Below, piece by piece: positions 1 to 9,786 of a DNA stretch of 64,000 nucleotides. The stretch comes from Lactococcus termiticola. Lineage in GTDB: Bacteria; Bacillota; Bacilli; Lactobacillales; Streptococcaceae. The translations under genes were made by a program, and so were the position numbers. Position 1 is the first letter of the stretch; every line of letters starts with the position of its first letter. A model generated the notes under the pieces. That model did not search any database. It was given only the letters and a program-made list of their open reading frames with translations, and was not told the DNA's origin. The stretch spans positions 1 through 64,000 of the forward strand of contig NZ_BFFO01000006.1 in the NCBI RefSeq assembly GCF_003116835.1. The letters run 5' to 3'.

Positions 1-53
1 GTTTGGTTTCAGGACTTTTAGAAACTTTAGGAAACGGGTATTCCTTATGAACA

Positions 54-85
54 TATAAAAAAATAGGCAACCGAGGTTACCTATT
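54..85 (-). terminator. Rho-independent terminator of the antiporter gene
   Basis: Read on the minus strand, a 10-bp stem (ATAGGTAACC with GGTTGCCTAT, one G-U pair) is followed directly by a run of T. It lies about 43 bases after the antiporter stop codon. The remaining bases 1-53 show no gene. Confidence 0.75.
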
Positions 86-127
86 ATCTTTGAGATTTTA
101 AATCCCACACGATTTGACAAAGAGCCA

Positions 128-1723
128 TTATTCTTCTTCTGAAACTTCAGACGCATCCAATTCATGGAGGGCTGCGTATTCTTGAGGGTGTTTAGACTTG
201 TAGACTTGCATCATGGCGATAGCGATGATGGCAAAGACAAGCGGGCCTCCGACCATGGTCGCAAAGGACACGATTGGAGAAAGACCTGTGCCTTCAACTG
301 ATGAAGGCTGGATCAATGGTTGCAAAACAGTAAAGCCATCGGCAAAGATGAGGACGACTAGGGCAACGACGGTTGCAATCAGAGCCCATGCCTTGTTGTA
401 GATTTCAAATGGCTTCTTGATGTGATGATTAAACTTGAAGCGGGCGAAGGCATAGACGATGAAGAGGTATGGCAAGGTCAAAGCGACGTTGGTCATATTC
501 GTCAAAATCGTGAAGAAGATGGCTGTCGCATGTTGCCCGTCTTGGCCACCGGCCAGGTTAACGACCATGACGATCAAGATGATGATAACAACGATTGCCC
601 ATTGGACCATCATCAGGTTGCGTGGCATGCCTTTTTCATCCAACTTACCAAGTTTACCAGGCCAGAGTTTTTCTGGTGTTCCTGAAACGATTTGTTTTGC
701 AGGAGAGTAAATCAAGGTAAAGAAGGCACCCATAAGTGAAAGGAAGATAGAGAGTCCCATAAAGTGTTGGAAGATGTTACCAATCAAGTGAGCACCACTG
801 TTACTCATACCAAAAGCATGTCCGAGGGATTGTCCAAGGAAGTCCATGATGACATATGAGGCATTACCGAAGTTGTATTGACTTGATTTAACACCTTCCC
901 AGAAGGCCCCACCTGTCTTGTAGTCTAAGAAAAGACCGATCAAGAAAATCATGAGTGAGTAACCGACGGCGATGATAACAGCTGACATCATGACACCCTT
1001 AGGGAAGTTCTTCTTAGGGTTTTCAGTTTCATCAACCAAACCACCAACGGCTTCAACACCACCGTAAGCAAAGACGGCAAAGACTATAAATGCAAAGAAT
1101 CCAATAATAGAGCCGTTGTCAAAGGTTGGGTTTGGAGAGGTCGTCAGGGCATGCAGGTCGATAGGCATTGTTGGATGACCTTGAGCAATCACGACAATGA
1201 CTGCACCAATCAAGAGAAGGGCATTCAATGCAAGCACGGCCACACCACCAATAGAAGTCACCTTCTTGATGGCATTCAGACCAAATGATGAGAAGAAGGT
1301 TACGAGTGAGATGACCAGGACACCCAAGAGTGACATGATCCATGGGGCAATGCTGTTGATGATAGAAGCATCACCGAAGATGGCTGCACCCAGAGGGGCC
1401 AGAATACCAGATGAGATATTAACCATCCATACGACGTATGAGAGGTACCACATCAAAGTACCGATGAAGGCGAAGGTTGGGCCTACGGCCTTTTCCATCC
1501 ATGAGTAGATCCCACCTTTTTCGTCCTTGAAGGCAGAACCAAGTTCTGTCACCATGAAGGCGAAAGGTAGGAAGAAGCCGATACCACCGATGATATACCA
1601 AGGAATGGCACCATAGCCCATCATATAGAAGGCACGCGGGATATTGTTAAACCCGTAGACTGAGGTAAAGATCATGAGGGCCAAGCCCGCAAGACCTAAC
1701 TTACCTTTTGTTTTATCAGACAT
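128..1723 (-). CDS. Glutamate/GABA antiporter-type amino acid permease (APC family)
   Basis: A 531-residue polytopic membrane protein with about 12 hydrophobic segments, from a short cytoplasmic N-terminus (MSDKTKGKLG) to an acidic C-tail. The N-terminal region with FTSVYGFNNIPRAF and the helix containing YGGVEAVGGLVDETENPKK are typical of the glutamate:GABA antiporter branch of the APC superfamily, which exchanges an amino acid for its decarboxylation product. A good ribosome site (AAGGAG) precedes the ATG. No decarboxylase such as gadB is next to it inside the window, so the substrate pair is inferred from family resemblance only. It is monocistronic, with its own terminator. Another APC-type exchanger is the main alternative. 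Confidence 0.8.
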   Translation of the reverse strand: MSDKTKGKLGLAGLALMIFTSVYGFNNIPRAFYMMGYGAIPWYIIGGIGFFLPFAFMVTELGSAFKDEKGGIYSWMEKAVGPTFAFIGTLMWYLSYVVWMVNISSGILAPLGAAIFGDASIINSIAPWIMSLLGVLVISLVTFFSSFGLNAIKKVTSIGGVAVLALNALLLIGAVIVVIAQGHPTMPIDLHALTTSPNPTFDNGSIIGFFAFIVFAVFAYGGVEAVGGLVDETENPKKNFPKGVMMSAVIIAVGYSLMIFLIGLFLDYKTGGAFWEGVKSSQYNFGNASYVIMDFLGQSLGHAFGMSNSGAHLIGNIFQHFMGLSIFLSLMGAFFTLIYSPAKQIVSGTPEKLWPGKLGKLDEKGMPRNLMMVQWAIVVIIILIVMVVNLAGGQDGQHATAIFFTILTNMTNVALTLPYLFIVYAFARFKFNHHIKKPFEIYNKAWALIATVVALVVLIFADGFTVLQPLIQPSSVEGTGLSPIVSFATMVGGPLVFAIIAIAMMQVYKSKHPQEYAALHELDASEVSEEE

Positions 1724-1794
1724 GTTGTCTCCTTTTTGAAATGCTCTCGATTGAGCAGAATTTTATATAATTGCGTGAAAAAACCACACAATAA

Positions 1795-1821
1795 CTAAAC
1801 TAAGTCGTCCAGAGGACGACT
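1795..1821 (-). terminator. Probable terminator after pepT
   Basis: An 8-bp perfect stem AGTCGTCC / GGACGACT with a 3-base loop at 1803-1821 lies downstream of pepT on the minus strand. The following tract is T-rich (TTAGTTTAGTTATT) rather than a clean T run, so efficiency is uncertain. The first 120 bases before the antiporter gene otherwise hold only its leader. Confidence 0.5.
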
Positions 1822-1843
1822 CAGAAAGTTAGCAATAATAATG

Positions 1844-3082
1844 TTATTTTGTGACCTTGTTGTTTAACTTCAAGATCTCAAGCAGTGTATCCACTGCTTT
1901 TTCCATGGCCTGGAGGCTGACAAACTCGTAGCGACCGTGCATGTTTTCCCCACCTGCAAAGAGGTTCGGTGTAGGAATACCCATGAAGCTGATTTTAGAG
2001 CCATCTGTACCACCACGGACTGCTTCAATTTTAGGCGTGATGCCCAGATTCTTCATGGCTTCTTCTGCCAGGTCGATGATGGACATGTCCTTCTTGATGA
2101 TCTCAGCCATGTTGTAGTACTGGTCTTTGATGACAGGTTTTACCCGTTCTTGACCGAGCTCTGCATTCATCTTGTCAGCAATTTCTTGCATCAATGCCTT
2201 ACGCTCAGCGAATTTTTCGCTGTCGTGGTCACGGATGATATAGGCAGATGAGGCAGCTTCAGGCGCCCCTTCCATCTTGAGGAGGTGGAAGAAACCTTCG
2301 CGGCCTTCGGTCTTTTCAGGCCGGTCAAAGTCAGGCAGGGCGTTGTGGAAGTCGATGGCCAGTTGCAAAGCATTGACCATGATATTTTTGGCAGTACCAG
2401 GGTGAACGTTCTTCCCTTGGAATTCAATGGTTGCACCGGCAGCTGAGAAGGTTTCATATTCCAGCTCACCGAGCGGTCCACCATCGACTGTATAGGCAAA
2501 GTCAACGTCGAAGTCTTCGACATCGAACTTGTCAGCACCAATCCCAATTTCTTCGTCAGGACCGAAACCAATACGGATTTCACCGTGTTCAAAGTCAGGA
2601 TTGACATTGAGCAGGTAGTCTGCCATCGTCATGATTTCAGCAAGACCTGATTTGTCATCTGCACCGAGCAAGGTTGTACCGTCAGTGTGGATGAGGGTTT
2701 GGCCATGGTAGTTGTTCAGATTTGGAAATTCTGCTGGGTCAAGCGTAAACTCAGTATCGCCGAGCTTGATGACTGAGCCATCGTAGTTTTCGAAGATCTG
2801 AGGATTCACGCCTTCAGCGTTGAAATCTGCTGTGTCCATGTGGCTGATAAAGCCAATCTTGCGGACATTTTTGTCCGTCGTCGCTGGGATCGTCCCGACC
2901 ACATAGCCGTTGTGTTCAAGATAGTGAACGTCTTGGACACCGATGGCTTTGAGCTCATCTGCCAGCTTGTGGGCAAAGTCGACTTGTGACTGGGTGGTTG
3001 GGGTTGTTGTTGATGTTTCGTCAGATCGGGTGTTGACTTTGACATAGTCAAGAAAGCGGTCTAAGAGTTTGTCATATTTCAT
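1844..3082 (-). CDS. pepT: Peptidase T (tripeptide aminopeptidase)
   Basis: A 412-residue M20-family zinc aminopeptidase that removes N-terminal residues from tripeptides in the cytoplasm. Metal-site motifs are visible: HMDTAD at about residue 81, GADDKSG at about 140, PDEEIG at about 175 with the catalytic and metal-binding acidic pair, and HPGTAKN in the dimerisation lid. The C-terminal RGGTDGS and ENMHG motifs are also present. Length matches the family. The start has a strong AGGAGG site that overlaps the end of the upstream DUF1803 gene, so it is the last gene of a ppaC-DUF1803-pepT operon. Confidence 0.95.
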   Translation of the reverse strand: MKYDKLLDRFLDYVKVNTRSDETSTTTPTTQSQVDFAHKLADELKAIGVQDVHYLEHNGYVVGTIPATTDKNVRKIGFISHMDTADFNAEGVNPQIFENYDGSVIKLGDTEFTLDPAEFPNLNNYHGQTLIHTDGTTLLGADDKSGLAEIMTMADYLLNVNPDFEHGEIRIGFGPDEEIGIGADKFDVEDFDVDFAYTVDGGPLGELEYETFSAAGATIEFQGKNVHPGTAKNIMVNALQLAIDFHNALPDFDRPEKTEGREGFFHLLKMEGAPEAASSAYIIRDHDSEKFAERKALMQEIADKMNAELGQERVKPVIKDQYYNMAEIIKKDMSIIDLAEEAMKNLGITPKIEAVRGGTDGSKISFMGIPTPNLFAGGENMHGRYEFVSLQAMEKAVDTLLEILKLNNKVTK

Positions 3083-3084
3083 TT

Positions 3085-3849
3085 TTATCCTCCTATAGAT
3101 AAATAATCATGAACGCTTGTTTGTTGTTGGGCCAGTTGAGCCTGGATGAAGGCCTTAGGGTCCGTAAAGGTCTGGACGGGGAGCTCTTCTTCTGCCTGGA
3201 AGCTTTGTTTGAGCATGTAAGACTTTTCGCCTGTCTTCTCAATCATGCCATATTTTTCCAGTGTCCGGACGAAGATATCCGGCCTTGAAACATTGATGGA
3301 CTCCTTCTTTAAGAAACGCAAGAGGAAGGTCGTCATGTACTTCAGGCAGTATTCAGGGTCGACGTCGCCCAGGATTTGGTAGACCTCTTCTTCAAAGGGA
3401 CTGAGGGGGAGCTCCTTTTCTAACTTGTAGAAATAGTTAAAGAGGTTCTCTGTCCCATGGTCAAAGCGACTAATAAAATGGAGCTTGACGCTGTTGGTCT
3501 CATTTGTCAGTGTCTGGTAAATCAGGCTCTGACTGAGTCGCTCGGCAAGCCTGCTCCCCGCCTCAATAAAGATGGGGCCGTCATAGCTCAGCCTGGATGG
3601 GGCAAGGGCTGTCGGCTCCAGCTTGAAGTCGCCATCAGTAAAGATGGGAAAACCCAGCCGATAACGTTTCTCGCTCCGGATGACCAGGCCGGCTGAAATC
3701 AGCTGGTCTAGCTGGCGGTCGAGATTGCGGGTATCTTCAAAAGCCTTGTGTATCTCTCGGAGGGATTTTTCTTCTCTAAGAAATTCAATCAATGCCAGAA
3801 AGAAGGGCGAGCGAGTCAGCTTGTTCCCGCCAAAAATTTGGACGGGCAT
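3085..3849 (-). CDS. DUF1803-family protein
   Basis: A 254-residue soluble protein of unknown function. The N-terminal [23 protein letters not shown] stretch and the winged-helix-like first 70 residues ([18 protein letters not shown]) resemble the streptococcal DUF1803 family, which in those genomes also sits beside ppaC. Its ATG overlaps the ppaC stop codon (TAATG) and there is no good ribosome site, so translation is probably coupled to ppaC. A DNA-binding or adaptor role would be guesswork. Confidence 0.65.
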   Translation of the reverse strand: MPVQIFGGNKLTRSPFFLALIEFLREEKSLREIHKAFEDTRNLDRQLDQLISAGLVIRSEKRYRLGFPIFTDGDFKLEPTALAPSRLSYDGPIFIEAGSRLAERLSQSLIYQTLTNETNSVKLHFISRFDHGTENLFNYFYKLEKELPLSPFEEEVYQILGDVDPEYCLKYMTTFLLRFLKKESINVSRPDIFVRTLEKYGMIEKTGEKSYMLKQSFQAEEELPVQTFTDPKAFIQAQLAQQQTSVHDYLSIGG

Positions 3850-4793
3850 TATTTATTAAATTCGTCTGTCAGCTGTGGTACGACCTGCTTCTTACGAGAC
3901 ACAGCACCTGCCAAGAAGGCATGGTCGTCTTCAAGCTTGAAGTGGAAGGCTGCTTCGACCTTGTCAGCATGTGAGCCGATTTCGACGATTTCTGAATTTG
4001 AATTAACAATATCAGTAATCATGAAGACAAAGTCGTCAAAGTCGCCAGCAGTCATGTAGCTCTTGATGGCGGTCTTGACTTCTGTCAGGCGTTCGAGGAC
4101 TTCATTGATGTCAACAGTGTTGACTTGGGCCACACGGACCTTAGAGCCGTTGAGCTCGAAGGTCTTGGCATCGATGTCAATGAGTTCGTCAGCTGTCTTA
4201 GAGGCAAGGTTGGTACCAGCTTTGAGCATGGCAAGACCGTATTCTTGAAGGTCGACACCAGCGATTTTAGCCAGTTCTTCAGCGACCTTGTGGTCAGTGG
4301 GATGAGTCGTTGGTGACTTCAAGAGGAGGGTGTCTGAAATCAGGCCTGAGAGCAGGAGTCCAGCCACTTCACGAGGGATTTCTACGTCAGCTTCAAGGAA
4401 CTTGCGGTAGACAATCGATGAGGCAGAGCCGACAGGTTCAACCTGCATAAAGAGGGGGCTGGCCGTTTCAAAATTGGCCACACGGTGGTGGTCAACCACG
4501 CCGTAGATATTGAGTTCAGCAATATCTGAAATTGACTGTTGAAATTCATTGTGGTCTGTCAAGATGACCGTGTCCACGCCTTCAGCCTTAGCAGATTCTA
4601 CTACACGAGGAGCTTCAACACCAAAGTAATCCAGGACGAATTGAGTTTCTTCGTTGGGTGTACCGAGGGCAACGACTTCAGTGTTGAGGGCTCCGACCTT
4701 GCGGTGATTGCTCAGGTAAGAAAAACCGTAAGATGAGCCAATCGCGTCAGTATCAGGCTTTTGATGGCCAAAGACAAAAATTTTATCAGACAT
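3849..4793 (-). CDS. ppaC: Manganese-dependent inorganic pyrophosphatase (family II)
   Basis: A 314-residue DHH-superfamily phosphohydrolase that splits pyrophosphate to drive biosynthetic reactions. The metal-binding GHQKPDTDA motif lies at residues 9-17 (His10, Asp14, Asp16), the DHH signature follows in [11 protein letters not shown] near residue 96, and the substrate-binding SRKKQ motif is near the C-terminus. Length is standard. AAGGAGA precedes the ATG. It heads the ppaC-DUF1803-pepT operon. Confidence 0.96.
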   Translation of the reverse strand: MSDKIFVFGHQKPDTDAIGSSYGFSYLSNHRKVGALNTEVVALGTPNEETQFVLDYFGVEAPRVVESAKAEGVDTVILTDHNEFQQSISDIAELNIYGVVDHHRVANFETASPLFMQVEPVGSASSIVYRKFLEADVEIPREVAGLLLSGLISDTLLLKSPTTHPTDHKVAEELAKIAGVDLQEYGLAMLKAGTNLASKTADELIDIDAKTFELNGSKVRVAQVNTVDINEVLERLTEVKTAIKSYMTAGDFDDFVFMITDIVNSNSEIVEIGSHADKVEAAFHFKLEDDHAFLAGAVSRKKQVVPQLTDEFNK

Positions 4794-4826
4794 AGCTGTC
4801 TCCTTTATATTTATTCAATCGTGATT

Positions 4827-4835
4827 ATTATAGCA
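4827..4835 (-). promoter_or_regulatory. Extended -10 promoter of ppaC
   Basis: On the minus strand the sequence TGCTATAAT (extended -10) lies about 35 bases upstream of the ppaC start. No clear -35 is visible. The same TGCTATAAT block recurs before fbp, tatD, spx and fba in this window. Confidence 0.65.
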
Positions 4836-4868
4836 AAATTTGGCTTTTTTTGCACGCTTTCATTAGTT

Positions 4869-4916
4869 GGAGCCTGCTCCTTTTTTGAAAGCCTTAAAAA
4901 AACCGCCTGGGGCGGT
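4869..4916 (-). terminator. Terminator of the small gene at 4952-5137
   Basis: On the minus strand a 6-bp GC stem ACCGCC / GGCGGT (4902-4916) with a 3-base loop is followed by seven T. A second small hairpin (GGAGC / GCTCC, 4869-4880) followed by six T reads on the plus strand; no plus-strand gene precedes it, so its role is unclear. Confidence 0.7.
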
Positions 4917-4951
4917 CGTCATTTTTTGTCTTAAAGCTTCTTCATACAGGC

Positions 4952-5137
4952 CTAACGCCCGCTCTTGCGCTGATTAAATCGATGGCTGGTCCGGCCAAAA
5001 CGGCTGATTCGGCGGTGCTCCTTATGGGCTCCAGGCTCGTCATCGACTGTCTCCCAGCCCTCTGTTCCTTCTGTCATCACATGTTCAGACATGTTTTTTA
5101 CTTCGAGTTCTTCCCAGGTCCATTTTGTTTTTGTCAT
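4952..5137 (-). CDS. Small hypothetical protein, 61 residues
   Basis: Starts at ATG 5137, chosen because AAGGAAAGGAT stands correctly before it; an upstream in-frame ATG has no ribosome site. The product begins MTKTKWTWEELEVKN, has an acidic middle (GTEGWETVDDEPGAH) and a strongly basic tail rich in Arg and His. There is no membrane segment or known motif. It has its own terminator. Function unknown. Confidence 0.6.
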   Translation of the reverse strand: MTKTKWTWEELEVKNMSEHVMTEGTEGWETVDDEPGAHKEHRRISRFGRTSHRFNQRKSGR

Positions 5138-5217
5138 AATCTTTATCCTTTCCTTTTGATTCATTTTTAATCTTTATTTCATTATCTCATGAAAAGTTTA
5201 GAATCAAAAATAAAATA

Positions 5218-6138
5218 CTAGAAGCCCTTGGCCTTCAAGTCAGCGACCAGCTGGACGTAGTATTCCAAGACCTCAAAGTCCTCGTAGTCTTTTTTTGCCT
5301 GGTCAACCATGTCGGCGTGGGAAATGCCACGTCGGCCAATTGGCGTGACCGTGCCCAGATAATTGCCCCAGGGCATGGAATCGAGTGGGACCAGGCCGTC
5401 ATTGTCGCCCGCCAGAGGCTTAATAATCTGATAGCCTAGGCCAAAAATACTGGTAGAAGCCAGAGGGCCAGCCAGCTTTGAGCCCAGGCTTTGATAGTAG
5501 ACGGCCGGATGGTCAAGAACCTCAAGATTAAAGGCGGTGGCCTGCTCGGGCGTCAGGTCCTCTAGGCTGGCAATCAGGTCAATCTTTTGGTCGCCCAGCC
5601 TAGTCAAGAGGCTCTCGTAATGCCGGCTTAATCGCTCCACCAGCTGGCTGGGCGTTTTAGAGAGGATTTCATTGGCCAAGACCGAGCCCCGGTGTGGCGT
5701 ATTTACCGTTGTGAGGCTGGCGACATATTCGGCCAGGCCTAGCTTTGAAATTGCATAACGGCTGTCCAAACCGCCTTTAGAATGGGCGATGATATTGACT
5801 TTATCGGCCCCAGTCAGCTCTAAAATGCTTAAGATACGTGCCTTTAATTGCTCTCCTGCAATCGCTATCGGCACCGTCGAGTCCTGCTTGCCGTGAAAAA
5901 CCTGGGCTCCGTTGCTCCTTAACTCAGCCGGAATTCTTCCCCAATAGTCAAAGAGCTGGGAGTCTCTAAAGAAGATACCGTGGACCAGGACAATCGGATA
6001 GCGGGTGGACGCTATCGCTTGGTCTGCCCGGCCTTGATTGAGCAGGGAGCGTTTCCGCCTTGAGAGGCCCCGCTTCAAAAGCTTGACCAGGCCATAGCTA
6101 GCAAGGCCTGCTAGGATGATTTTTTCTCTTTTTCTCAT
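5218..6138 (-). CDS. Membrane-anchored lipase-like alpha/beta hydrolase
   Basis: A 306-residue protein from ATG 6138, with a short N-terminal hydrophobic segment (IILAGLASYGLVKLL) followed by a basic stretch, so probably anchored with the catalytic domain outside. YPIVLVHGIFF gives the HG oxyanion-hole motif, AHSKGG (G-x-S-x-G variant) the nucleophile elbow, and NDGLVPLDS and GISHADM probably supply Asp and His. This matches triacylglycerol-lipase-like hydrolases; the true substrate is unknown. A TTG at 6162 would add eight residues but falls in the pflA terminator. No strong ribosome site is seen. Confidence 0.75.
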   Translation of the reverse strand: MRKREKIILAGLASYGLVKLLKRGLSRRKRSLLNQGRADQAIASTRYPIVLVHGIFFRDSQLFDYWGRIPAELRSNGAQVFHGKQDSTVPIAIAGEQLKARILSILELTGADKVNIIAHSKGGLDSRYAISKLGLAEYVASLTTVNTPHRGSVLANEILSKTPSQLVERLSRHYESLLTRLGDQKIDLIASLEDLTPEQATAFNLEVLDHPAVYYQSLGSKLAGPLASTSIFGLGYQIIKPLAGDNDGLVPLDSMPWGNYLGTVTPIGRRGISHADMVDQAKKDYEDFEVLEYYVQLVADLKAKGF

Positions 6139-6162
6139 TGATTTTATCTTAACAAAAAGCAA

Positions 6163-6188
6163 GAAAAAAATCCCGTGAAATCGGGATT
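6163..6188 (-). terminator. Terminator immediately after pflA
   Basis: Hairpin AATCCCG / CGGGATT (6169-6188) with a 6-base loop and a following T run on the minus strand starts at the last base of the pflA stop codon region. The lipase gene begins only 25 bases further on, so its expression probably depends on read-through or a weak local promoter. Confidence 0.75.
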
Positions 6189-6979
6189 TATCGAATACGT
6201 TCCAAATAGTCCTGATAAGACTCCGTGTCCATCAGCTCCTTGGCATTGGCCACACGGGCGGATGTCGGTGGCTTTACACCTTCAAGGGGATACTTCCAGC
6301 CCAGCTCACGCCATTTGAACTCTCCCATGGTATGGTAGGGTAAAATCTCAAATTTCAAGACATTTTTCAAGGTCTTAACAAATTTGCCGAGTTCGACCAG
6401 GTCTTCGTCAAAGTCAGACTCGCCTGGCACCAGGACATGGCGGATCCACATGGGATTGCCACGTTCTGAGAGATGTTCTGCAAATTTTAGAATATTGTCC
6501 AGCTTTTGGGCGGTCAGGGCCTTGTGTCGCTCAGGATTGATTTCCTTGATGTCCAGCATAACGAGGTCTGTAACGTCCAGCAGGGCGTCAATCTTCTCGG
6601 TCACTTCAGGGTCGGTCAGATAGGGCTGGCCGGCCGTGTCCAGCGTAGTGTGGATGCCGAGGGATTGGGCATAAGTAAAGAGGGCGGTCACAAAATCAAT
6701 CTGGAGGAGGGCCTCACCACCTGAGACAGTGATACCACCCTTATCGCCCCAGAAGCCTCGGAAGCGCAGGGCTTCTTCCATGACATCTTCTACCGTGCGA
6801 GTCGTTGCCTTATCGGATTTCATGGCCCAGGTGTCGGGATTGTGGCAGTACTTGCAGCGCATCCGGCAACCTTGGACGAAGATGACAAAACGCACACCAG
6901 GGCCGTCGACGGTCCCAAAGCTTTCTGTAGAGTGGATCAGGCCAGTGACCTGTTTGAGTTCATCTATGTTTTTAGTCAT
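6188..6979 (-). CDS. pflA: Pyruvate formate-lyase activating enzyme
   Basis: A 263-residue radical SAM protein that installs the glycyl radical on pyruvate formate-lyase. The cluster motif C-x3-C-x2-C is at residues 38, 42 and 45 (GCRMRCKYCHNPDTW), followed by the SAM-binding TVSGGEALLQ. Length is standard. AGGAGC precedes the ATG. The PFL structural gene is not in the window. Presence of this gene indicates mixed-acid fermentation under anaerobiosis. Confidence 0.96.
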   Translation of the reverse strand: MTKNIDELKQVTGLIHSTESFGTVDGPGVRFVIFVQGCRMRCKYCHNPDTWAMKSDKATTRTVEDVMEEALRFRGFWGDKGGITVSGGEALLQIDFVTALFTYAQSLGIHTTLDTAGQPYLTDPEVTEKIDALLDVTDLVMLDIKEINPERHKALTAQKLDNILKFAEHLSERGNPMWIRHVLVPGESDFDEDLVELGKFVKTLKNVLKFEILPYHTMGEFKWRELGWKYPLEGVKPPTSARVANAKELMDTESYQDYLERIR

Positions 6980-7061
6980 AAGAGCTCCTTTGCTTATCCC
7001 TAATTATAGCGTTTTATTGGCTTTCTATCAAATGAATTCTTGAACGCTTTCATTTCGTTAC

Positions 7062-7177
7062 AGAAAACAGGCTGTTGAGCTATGGCCCGCAAGCGAAGGG
7101 CTAGGCCCTTCCATTGCTAAGTCTGGAGCCCTAAGGTCTCCAGACTTGCCTTTTCATAGCTCAACAGCCTGTTTTCT
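7062..7177 (-). repeat. Junction-fold intergenic element, copy 1
   Basis: A 23-bp perfect closing stem (7062-7084 with 7155-7177; core ACAGGCTGTTGAGC) encloses two hairpins: GTCTGGAG / CTCCAGAC (7121-7145) and GAAGGGC / GCCCTTC (7095-7111). Read on the minus strand the joining sequences are AAAAGGCAA, TTAGCAATG and GCTTGCGGGCC, the same as in the other copies. It lies just downstream of the CBS-domain gene in sense orientation and fills most of the 236-base gap after pflA. Confidence 0.85.
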
Positions 7178-7215
7178 TTCACTTTATTAAAAAGCACAGA
7201 CTATATAAAATTCTT

Positions 7216-8559
7216 TTATTCCTCTTCCTCATCCACCACAAGAGGCTCAAGAAACTCAACCCGGAGCTTCACAACCCGCTTGCCATCCATTTCTAAGCTG
7301 GTCAGGCTGAGGTGGTCGTCGGGATTTTCGACCATGCAGACGATTTGTTCACCCTTTTCAGGGATTTGGCCAGTGACAGCGAGGAAATAGCCGGCGATGG
7401 TGTCGACGTCCTTGCTTTCAAGGTGGGTATCAAACTCGTCGTTGAAGTCGTTCAAGGTCATCTTGCCTTGGACGACATACATGGTGTCGGTCAGCTTGTG
7501 GAATTCTTTTTGCTCAACGTCAGACTCGTCTTCGATTTCGCCGACGATTTCTTCAATCATGTCTTCGAGGGTAACAAGGCCGACCAGACCCCCGTATTCA
7601 TCGAGGAGGACGGCCATCTGGTTGTGGGTCCGGCGGAGCTCGAGAATCAGGTCATCGACGTTGATGGTCTCAGGGACGAAGACTGGCTCCTGGAGCATGT
7701 CACGGATGTCGATGCCGTCAAAGCCATTTTCAAAGCCGTATTTAAGCAGTCTTTTAGTATGGAGAATCCCGATGACATTATCCTTATCACCATCGTAGAC
7801 AGGGACGCGGGAGTAGGCTTCATTGAGGATGGCCTCGATATTTTTTCTTGAGGGCACATTGATGTCAATCATGAAGGCATCTGTCCGAGGAACCATGATT
7901 TCACGGGCCAGAAGCTCGTCAAGCGAGAAAATCCCAGCCAGCATGTTCCGCTCTTCCTCGTCGAGAGCCGTCTCATCTGTACTCACAAGGTATTCCATCT
8001 CGTCTCGGGTCATATTATCGCCATTTTCATCCCACTTGATGGGAATGATTTTTGAAAGGCCGTTAATCGAGATGGTCAAGAGCCAGATAAATGGTCGTAG
8101 GATAATGCCGACCCACTGGAGGGGCTTGACAAGTCTGAGTGCTGCCCGCTCCTTCATAGCCTGTGCCACTCGCTTTGGAAAGAGTTCACCAAAGACAATG
8201 GTAAAGAAGGTCAAAAGCACCAGGATGATGATTTTCCCTGCCGTCTGGGCCAGGGCTGACTGGCCAATCAGAGGCGAGAGCTCAGCCGCCAGGCTATCTG
8301 CTAGGCTGGCACCGGCCACGATGTTCAAGAAGGTAATGCCGACCTGGACCGTAGACAGAAATTGGGTCGGATTGTCAATCACAGCTAGGAGATTGGCATA
8401 GGCCTTGTCTCCCTCGGTCGCCCGTTGCTCAACACGGGAGCGACTCAGGCTGACCAGTGCCATTTCACTGGCTGAAAAGAAGGCATTGAGGGCCGTCAAA
8501 AGGATGAGGACGGCGAGTTGTATCAGTATCGAAAGACTTTCGGGGTCGGGGTGGGACAT
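7216..8559 (-). CDS. CNNM/HlyC-CorC family membrane protein with CBS domains
   Basis: A 447-residue protein with the DUF21 transmembrane domain at the N-terminus (about residues 10-190, with NAFFSASEMALVS), then a CBS pair (about 205-335, with VPRTDAF and DEYGGLVGLVTLEDMIEEIVG), then a CorC_HlyC C-terminal domain to about 435. The family includes magnesium and other divalent-cation efflux proteins and is often labelled hemolysin-like in streptococci. AGGAG precedes the ATG. Likely monocistronic. The transported ion cannot be told from sequence. Confidence 0.9.
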   Translation of the reverse strand: MSHPDPESLSILIQLAVLILLTALNAFFSASEMALVSLSRSRVEQRATEGDKAYANLLAVIDNPTQFLSTVQVGITFLNIVAGASLADSLAAELSPLIGQSALAQTAGKIIILVLLTFFTIVFGELFPKRVAQAMKERAALRLVKPLQWVGIILRPFIWLLTISINGLSKIIPIKWDENGDNMTRDEMEYLVSTDETALDEEERNMLAGIFSLDELLAREIMVPRTDAFMIDINVPSRKNIEAILNEAYSRVPVYDGDKDNVIGILHTKRLLKYGFENGFDGIDIRDMLQEPVFVPETINVDDLILELRRTHNQMAVLLDEYGGLVGLVTLEDMIEEIVGEIEDESDVEQKEFHKLTDTMYVVQGKMTLNDFNDEFDTHLESKDVDTIAGYFLAVTGQIPEKGEQIVCMVENPDDHLSLTSLEMDGKRVVKLRVEFLEPLVVDEEEE

Positions 8560-8619
8560 TGTTTCTCCTAGTTTTTAAGGTGTTTTAATAAATTTATTAC
8601 TTTAATTAAAGCTATTATA

Positions 8620-9741
8620 TCACAGATCAGGCTTAATCTTTAAGCTTTTCTCCCGCTTGAGATTGCGGTAGAGGGCGACGGCAAATTTGACGACCTCTTT
8701 GACCAGCGTATAAACCGGCACAGCGATAATCATGCCAAGGATGCCGTAGAGGCTACCTGAAACCAGCATGAGGACCATGACCGTCACAGGGTGGACCTTG
8801 ACCGCATTACCGACAATCTTCGGATAGATCAGATTACCGTTTAATTGCTCCAGAGCCAGGACATAAATCACAGCAATCAAGGCCAGCCAAGGGTGGATAA
8901 AGACCACGGTCACAAGCATTGGCAGGACACCGATATAAGGCCCAGCATAAGGAATCAGCGTGGTAATGGCTGAGAACAAGGCAAAGATAAAGGCATAAGG
9001 AATTCCTATGATCAGGTAGCCGATAAAAATACAAATGAAAATCAGGCCGGCATCAATCGCCACACCAGAGATATAGCGGGAAATCGTTTCGTTCATATTT
9101 CTCATGAGGCCAAGCAGATGCCACTTGTCCTCTCTGAGGACATTTTCCTTGAGGAAGGGCATGAGCTTGTGGCCGTCTTTGAGCATATAATAAAGGAAAA
9201 TCGGCACCAGAATCAGGACGCTGACGACAGACACCACCACACCCACAATCGAGCCAACTGAGATGGTCAGGCTCTGCAGGATATTTTGCAGGACATCGGT
9301 ATAGGAAATGTTGATGTTGTTGATCAGACTGGTCACGTCGAGCTGTTTGTAGAGGGTCGCAAAACGAGGGTCCTGCGAGAGGGAGAGAATCCACTCTCTG
9401 GCCTCAGGATAGGCCCGGGTCGTCATGTTGATCAGGCCAGTCAGCTGGTTGATCAAGGCAGGCACGACAGCCAGGACAATCAAGACGAGGCCTGCCCCGA
9501 GGAGCAAGAGGATCAAAAGGATGCTCAGGGTCGTCGGCACCTTGAACTTGCGATGCAACCAGGCCACAAGGGGATGGAAGACATAGTAGAGAAAGACTGC
9601 AATGATCAAGGGGATAAAGAGCAGGGCCAGCATGGTCCGAATGGGGTCAAAGACCCAGCCAATTCGGCTCAGCATGAAAATCAAGGCCGCGACGGCCAGG
9701 ATTTCTATGGTCCAAAAAAAGAGTTTTGAGTTTCTAAACAT
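8620..9741 (-). CDS. AI-2E family transporter (PerM/YdiK-like)
   Basis: A 373-residue integral membrane protein with about eight hydrophobic segments and the family signature near the C-terminal half (PYAGPYIGVLPML, then LEQLNGNLIYPKIVGNAVKVHP). The tail is basic (RNLKREKSLKIKPDL). Members of this family have been linked to autoinducer-2 or ion/proton export, but for most the substrate is unknown. AGGAAG precedes the ATG. It is transcribed alone. Confidence 0.88.
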   Translation of the reverse strand: MFRNSKLFFWTIEILAVAALIFMLSRIGWVFDPIRTMLALLFIPLIIAVFLYYVFHPLVAWLHRKFKVPTTLSILLILLLLGAGLVLIVLAVVPALINQLTGLINMTTRAYPEAREWILSLSQDPRFATLYKQLDVTSLINNINISYTDVLQNILQSLTISVGSIVGVVVSVVSVLILVPIFLYYMLKDGHKLMPFLKENVLREDKWHLLGLMRNMNETISRYISGVAIDAGLIFICIFIGYLIIGIPYAFIFALFSAITTLIPYAGPYIGVLPMLVTVVFIHPWLALIAVIYVLALEQLNGNLIYPKIVGNAVKVHPVTVMVLMLVSGSLYGILGMIIAVPVYTLVKEVVKFAVALYRNLKREKSLKIKPDL

Positions 9742-9786
9742 GGCTTCCTATCTAATTGAAAATTTATATAATACTGCTCCATTTGC